Assembly (NCBI GenBank): GCA_963579925.1
Contig: CAUZJA010000031.1
Coordinates: forward strand, 1-17,918
DNA length: 17,918 nt
From: UBA1151 sp963579925
Lineage (GTDB): Bacteria; Chloroflexota; Dehalococcoidia; Lucifugimonadales; Lucifugimonadaceae
Direction of reading: 5' to 3'
The notes under the pieces are model-generated. The model saw nothing but the letters and a program-made list of their open reading frames with translations. It had not been told where the DNA came from and searched no databases. Both the position numbers and the translations under genes were made by a program. How positions within the stretch are numbered: the first letter of the stretch is position 1; each line of letters starts with the position of its first letter. Shown piece by piece: positions 14,622 through 17,918 of this stretch.

Positions 14622-15331
14622 ATAGCTGTCTACTTCTGCTGCTTGCATGCGCGCTGCTCATATCTGTGAGTTGCGGTAGTTCAGCACCCGATAAATCCAT
14701 CGTAGCGCCATCGACTCCCCGTATACTTCTGCCCGCGGAAGAGGTGATCGAAAGATCACAGATGACCATGGATGCGCTGAATACATTTTCTTTTGAACTC
14801 ACACACGAAAAAGGCGCCACACTACTTCCCGGTGGATTTGAAATCCATGAGTCAGATGGCATCGTCAGTGCCCCTGACAAAGTTGCCTTAACGGCAAAAG
14901 CCACGTTCAGCGGACTTTTCGTTGATATTGAAGCGGTCATTTTTCCTGAAGTCACACACATGACAAACCCGTTGACTGGAAATTGGAATCAACTCCACGG
15001 CGATGAAAGTCCATTCGCCGTTTTCAATCCACCCGGCCTCATTTCTGACATCTTGAGTGAGATCACAACGGTAAAATTCTCCGAAGGAAGTGACTCCAAC
15101 CAGCATCCGATTAAGCTCGAAGGGCAACTCCCAGCATTTGCGATGCGCAATCTTGTTGGCGGCACGGACCCCGATAAAGTGCTCAGCTACTCCATGGAGA
15201 TCGACTCTGAGTTCCGGCTACTTTCTGTTGAGCTAACGGGTGTGATTCGTACCGGAGAAGCCATCAACGTCCAGCGCACAATCGCCCTCGGTGACTTCGA
15301 CGTCCCTGTCACGATTGAATCGCCGATTTAG
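14579..15331 (+). CDS. LppX/LprAFG-like lipoprotein
   Basis: From ATG 14579 the protein has 250 residues with a basic n-region, a Leu-rich hydrophobic core (about 17-28) and a lipobox-like ending at C32 (SVSC), so it should be an exported lipoprotein. The mature part has the LppX/LprA/F/G layout: an early helix (EVIERSQMTMDALNTFSFEL), then beta strands including SAPDKVALTAKA and a late VLSYSMEIDSE segment. Mycobacterial relatives form a half-barrel that binds lipids. The start is uncertain: GTG 14531, ATG 14540 or TTG 14606 are also in frame, and all overlap the zinc-ribbon gene. The next gene encodes an MFS exporter, the same pairing as LprG with P55. Confidence 0.8.
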   Translation: MPELRIHARLFRSINSCLLLLLACALLISVSCGSSAPDKSIVAPSTPRILLPAEEVIERSQMTMDALNTFSFELTHEKGATLLPGGFEIHESDGIVSAPDKVALTAKATFSGLFVDIEAVIFPEVTHMTNPLTGNWNQLHGDESPFAVFNPPGLISDILSEITTVKFSEGSDSNQHPIKLEGQLPAFAMRNLVGGTDPDKVLSYSMEIDSEFRLLSVELTGVIRTGEAINVQRTIALGDFDVPVTIESPI

Positions 15332-15332
15332 G

Positions 15333-16820
15333 TTGAGTCTGATCAACCGATTCCTTGCACGGCCGTACTGGCCACTCCTACCACTTTGTTTTGGTGTCTT
15401 CATTGCGGCCGACGATCAGACAGTGGTGGTGACCCTGCTGCCTGAGATGTTGATCGATCTGGAGGTGTCCGCAACGGAGGTTGGCAGCGCTTCGTGGACC
15501 ATCACTGGATACCTGATCGGGTTCACCGCTGCGATGCCGCTGATGGGCCGGTTCTCGGACCGAATTGGCCACCGCCTGGCTTTCACAGTTGCAATGTCTA
15601 TCTTCATGATCGGTTCAGCGCTGGTCGCCCTCAGCCTCCAGATCCCGGAATGGTTTGGCCAGGATGGCCCCGGACTTGAGTGGATGGTGGGGGCAAGAGT
15701 CATCCAGGCAATCGGTGGAGGGGCGATCATTCCGATCGCAATCGCCGCCGCTGGTGATGTGCTTCCCGGCAGTCGCGTGCTGATCGCTTACGTGATTGTG
15801 GGAGCCAGCGCTGAGGCGGGAGGAGTTATCGGGCCACTGTGGGGCGGGCTGCTGACGGAGTTCGCGTCATGGGAGTGGGCGTTCTGGCTGAACCTACCAT
15901 TTGGGCTGGTGGCGATGGGTCTCGTCTTACGAATGCCGTCGGGAGTTCGGAGGCCAGTCGATGTCGACGTTGTCGGGGGAGTTCTCTTCGGTCTCTCGTT
16001 GGCGCTCCTCACTGCCGGATTATCGTTCTCAGGCGAGCGCGGGGTTTGGTTCTATCTGCTTCTAGCAACATCACTGGTAGCGATCGCTATCCTTGTGGCT
16101 CGACTGCACAGCGCCGAATCGCCCATCGTCCCAAGATCACTCTTGGCCACTCCATCATTCCTGGCAGCTAACAGTTTTCATCTGCTCATCGGGGCGTCGC
16201 TGATCATCGCCATGATCACGATTCCACTTATGGCGAACACAGTCCAGGGCAAGAGTTCGCTTGATGGCGGGCTCCAACTGCTCCGAATGACGGCCGCCAT
16301 TCCGGTGGGGGCAATTGCTGGAGGCCTACTGACTCAGCGATTCGGCACTCATAGCGCCGCTATCTCAGGAATCGTGCTTACGGTGGTTGGGTTTGCGCTG
16401 ATGTCTGGTTGGGATGCCGATATTGGAGATCCAGCGTTGACGATTCATCTCGTCGTAGTCGGACTAGGGTTTGGACTGCTGATCGCTCCGGTCACTGCAT
16501 CAGCGATGCGCTCCGCCATTCCGGGGACTCGCGGCGCTGCCTCATCGTTCGTCACAGTGAGTCGCATGACTGGCATGACGATCGGGTTGGCTGCCATTGC
16601 TGCGTGGGGCACAACGCGCTTCGACACTCTGGTTGCTGATGCGCCCGCGTTCAGTACTGATCCCGCGGTGCAACAACAGATCGCAGACCTGGCTCAGAGC
16701 GCCGGATTGGATGTCTTCCAGAAGTTCTTCCTGGCAGCAGCCATCATGATGGCCATCGGTATCATTCCAGCCCTATTGATGGGCCGGAATGACTCTCGAG
16801 ACCAGATCGAAACCGACTAG
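15333..16820 (+). CDS. MFS transporter, DHA2 (14-helix) family
   Basis: This 495-residue polytopic inner-membrane protein shows about 14 hydrophobic segments. It has the loop motif GRFSDRIGHR (72-81) between helices 2 and 3, the antiporter motif GGVIGPLWGG (163-172) in helix 5, and WEWAFWLNLPFG (180-191), typical of DHA2 drug:H+ antiporters. An acidic pair in helix 1 (D27-D28) is also usual for the group. A soluble-facing loop (about 430-462) precedes the last helix. I prefer TTG 15333, 1 base after the lipoprotein stop, which gives a compact N-terminus. GTG 15291 would overlap that gene by 41 bases. Neither has a good ribosome binding site. The 3' end overlaps the convergent oxidoreductase stop. 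Substrate may be lipid, given the partner lipoprotein. Confidence 0.88.
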   Translation: MSLINRFLARPYWPLLPLCFGVFIAADDQTVVVTLLPEMLIDLEVSATEVGSASWTITGYLIGFTAAMPLMGRFSDRIGHRLAFTVAMSIFMIGSALVALSLQIPEWFGQDGPGLEWMVGARVIQAIGGGAIIPIAIAAAGDVLPGSRVLIAYVIVGASAEAGGVIGPLWGGLLTEFASWEWAFWLNLPFGLVAMGLVLRMPSGVRRPVDVDVVGGVLFGLSLALLTAGLSFSGERGVWFYLLLATSLVAIAILVARLHSAESPIVPRSLLATPSFLAANSFHLLIGASLIIAMITIPLMANTVQGKSSLDGGLQLLRMTAAIPVGAIAGGLLTQRFGTHSAAISGIVLTVVGFALMSGWDADIGDPALTIHLVVVGLGFGLLIAPVTASAMRSAIPGTRGAASSFVTVSRMTGMTIGLAAIAAWGTTRFDTLVADAPAFSTDPAVQQQIADLAQSAGLDVFQKFFLAAAIMMAIGIIPALLMGRNDSRDQIETD

Positions 16821-17918
16821 AGGCCGTAGGTTTCCAGCAGGCGCAACCAGAACTCAGACATGGTTGGATACGCCGGCACCGCATGCCACAAGGTGTCGAT
16901 GGTGACCTTGCCTGCGATGGCAATCGTTGCTGCATGAAGCTGCTCACCAGCGCCCGGCCCCACAAACGTAGCGCCAACAATCGTCCGGGTGTCCTCATCA
17001 ACGATGATCTTGGTATTGCCATCAATGCCGTCGCCGCGCAGTGCGGCTCCTGCGGTGGCACCGTAGCCGTACTCAACAACTTTTATATTGATTCCAGCAT
17101 CTCGAGCTGCCGATTCCGTGAGACCAACGGCTGCGACTTGAGGATCTGAGAACGCCACACGGGGTACGACGGTGTTATCGGCCCACGCCGTGATGTCTTT
17201 ACCCTGGATCACGTCGCCGACGATGCGGGCCTGATACTTGCCCTGATGTGTCAGCAACGCCCTGCCATTCACATCGCCAGCAGCGTAGAGCCAGCCACCA
17301 TCAACTTCGGTGGAGCGCAGATAGTCGTCCACCTGGACCGTCTGTCCGGACTTAAGGCCAATAGCTTCCATGCCAATATCAGCCGTGTTTGGTCGTCGCC
17401 CAAGCGCCAGAAGAATCTCATCGCCGACTAACTCTTGACCGTCCTGCAGGTACGCCGTGACTTCACGGTCTGCACCGCGTTCAAACGACCTGATGCCAAC
17501 ACCGGTGACAACTTTGATCGCGTACTCTTCGGTGAAGACCTTCTCAATAATCTCGCTAGCGAACGGCTCTTCCGTGGGCAGCAATCGATCTTGCAACTCA
17601 ACAATAGTCACTTCTTTTGATCCAAGATCCTTCATGGCTTGAGCCATCTCGACCCCGACTACGCCGCCACCGATGGTCAGCATGCGTTCGGGAATCTCCG
17701 TGATAGCGGTGATATCGCGGTTGTCCCATGGCTCGCAGCTATCGACGCCCGGTATTGGCGGCAGAAGCGATACGCTGCCAGTGGCAACCAAAAGGCGACA
17801 TTCGCTTCAAGTTCGCTAGTCACGCCATCTTTGTTGGTGACGGCCACTTTCTTCGGGCCAGTGAACCGGGCGTGGCCTCGAACCAACGGCACGTTCACTG
17901 AATCGAGCCACTGGACCT
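16817..17918 (-). CDS. Class I FAD/NAD(P) disulfide oxidoreductase (mercuric reductase/lipoamide dehydrogenase-like), frameshifted and partial
   Basis: The C-terminal part (16817-17791) has the second dinucleotide-binding motif GGGVVGVE, the FAD motif YAAGDVNG, and the dimerisation-domain ending HAVPAYPTMSE with the His-Glu pair of this family. The upstream part (17806-17918) continues the same protein in another frame, reading VQWLDSV..GHARFTGPKK..SELEA. Reading from 17804 as E-C-R-L-L-V-A-T-G joins smoothly, so a single base appears to be missing near 17801-17806. This is either a sequencing/assembly error or a true pseudogene. The redox-active CxxxxC and first FAD-binding motif lie beyond the window. 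Mercuric reductase, lipoamide dehydrogenase or another related reductase cannot be told apart here. Convergent with the MFS gene; stops overlap. Confidence 0.85.

Noticed and set aside
1..17918. CRISPR arrays, tRNA or rRNA genes, insertion sequences and attachment sites
   Set aside because: Reading both strands showed no regularly spaced repeats, no recognisable tRNA or rRNA sequence, and no transposase or integrase.

Overview
The window looks like a stretch of a free-living bacterial chromosome with moderate GC content and dense, short-spaced operons. The gene content (a mandelate-racemase-type enolase, XdhC and MobA-like molybdenum cofactor proteins, an M24 peptidase, an ornithine-cyclodeaminase-like protein, SMP-30 lactonases, an LppX/LprG-like lipoprotein, a DHA2 transporter) resembles marine Chloroflexota of the SAR202 type, which are known for many enolase-superfamily paralogues. 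That assignment is an inference from gene content, not from a marker gene. I see no rRNA, tRNA, insertion sequence, CRISPR array or phage gene, and no gene-free stretch longer than about 180 bases.

Left part (1-4493): the 5' end of a minus-strand membrane protein (DUF6159-like) diverges from an enolase-superfamily gene with a good sigma70-type promoter. After a 164-base gap with a stem-loop comes a tight plus-strand operon: xdhC, a MobA/MocA-like nucleotidyltransferase, and an M24 peptidase whose GTG overlaps the previous stop.

Middle (4512-11546): a thiamin pyrimidine salvage region in two minus-strand blocks. One is tenA-thiD followed by an ornithine-cyclodeaminase-like gene. The other is a thiZ-thiX-thiY ABC importer headed by a clear TPP riboswitch. 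Between them sit two tandem plus-strand SMP-30/gluconolactonase paralogues. The importer should bring in a degraded or base-like thiamin pyrimidine, TenA (a form lacking the usual active-site Cys) should convert it to HMP, and ThiD should phosphorylate HMP.

Right part (11821-16820): a SirB1-like transglutaminase-fold/TPR protein, an ECF sigma factor and its zinc-type RskA-like anti-sigma factor form a plus-strand cluster. After a new extended -10 promoter comes a second plus-strand operon: a 51-residue six-cysteine zinc-ribbon protein, an LppX/LprG-like lipoprotein and a 14-helix DHA2 MFS transporter. The last two resemble the mycobacterial LprG-P55 lipid-export pair. The window ends with a convergent, frameshifted and edge-truncated class I flavin disulfide oxidoreductase (16817-17918, minus).
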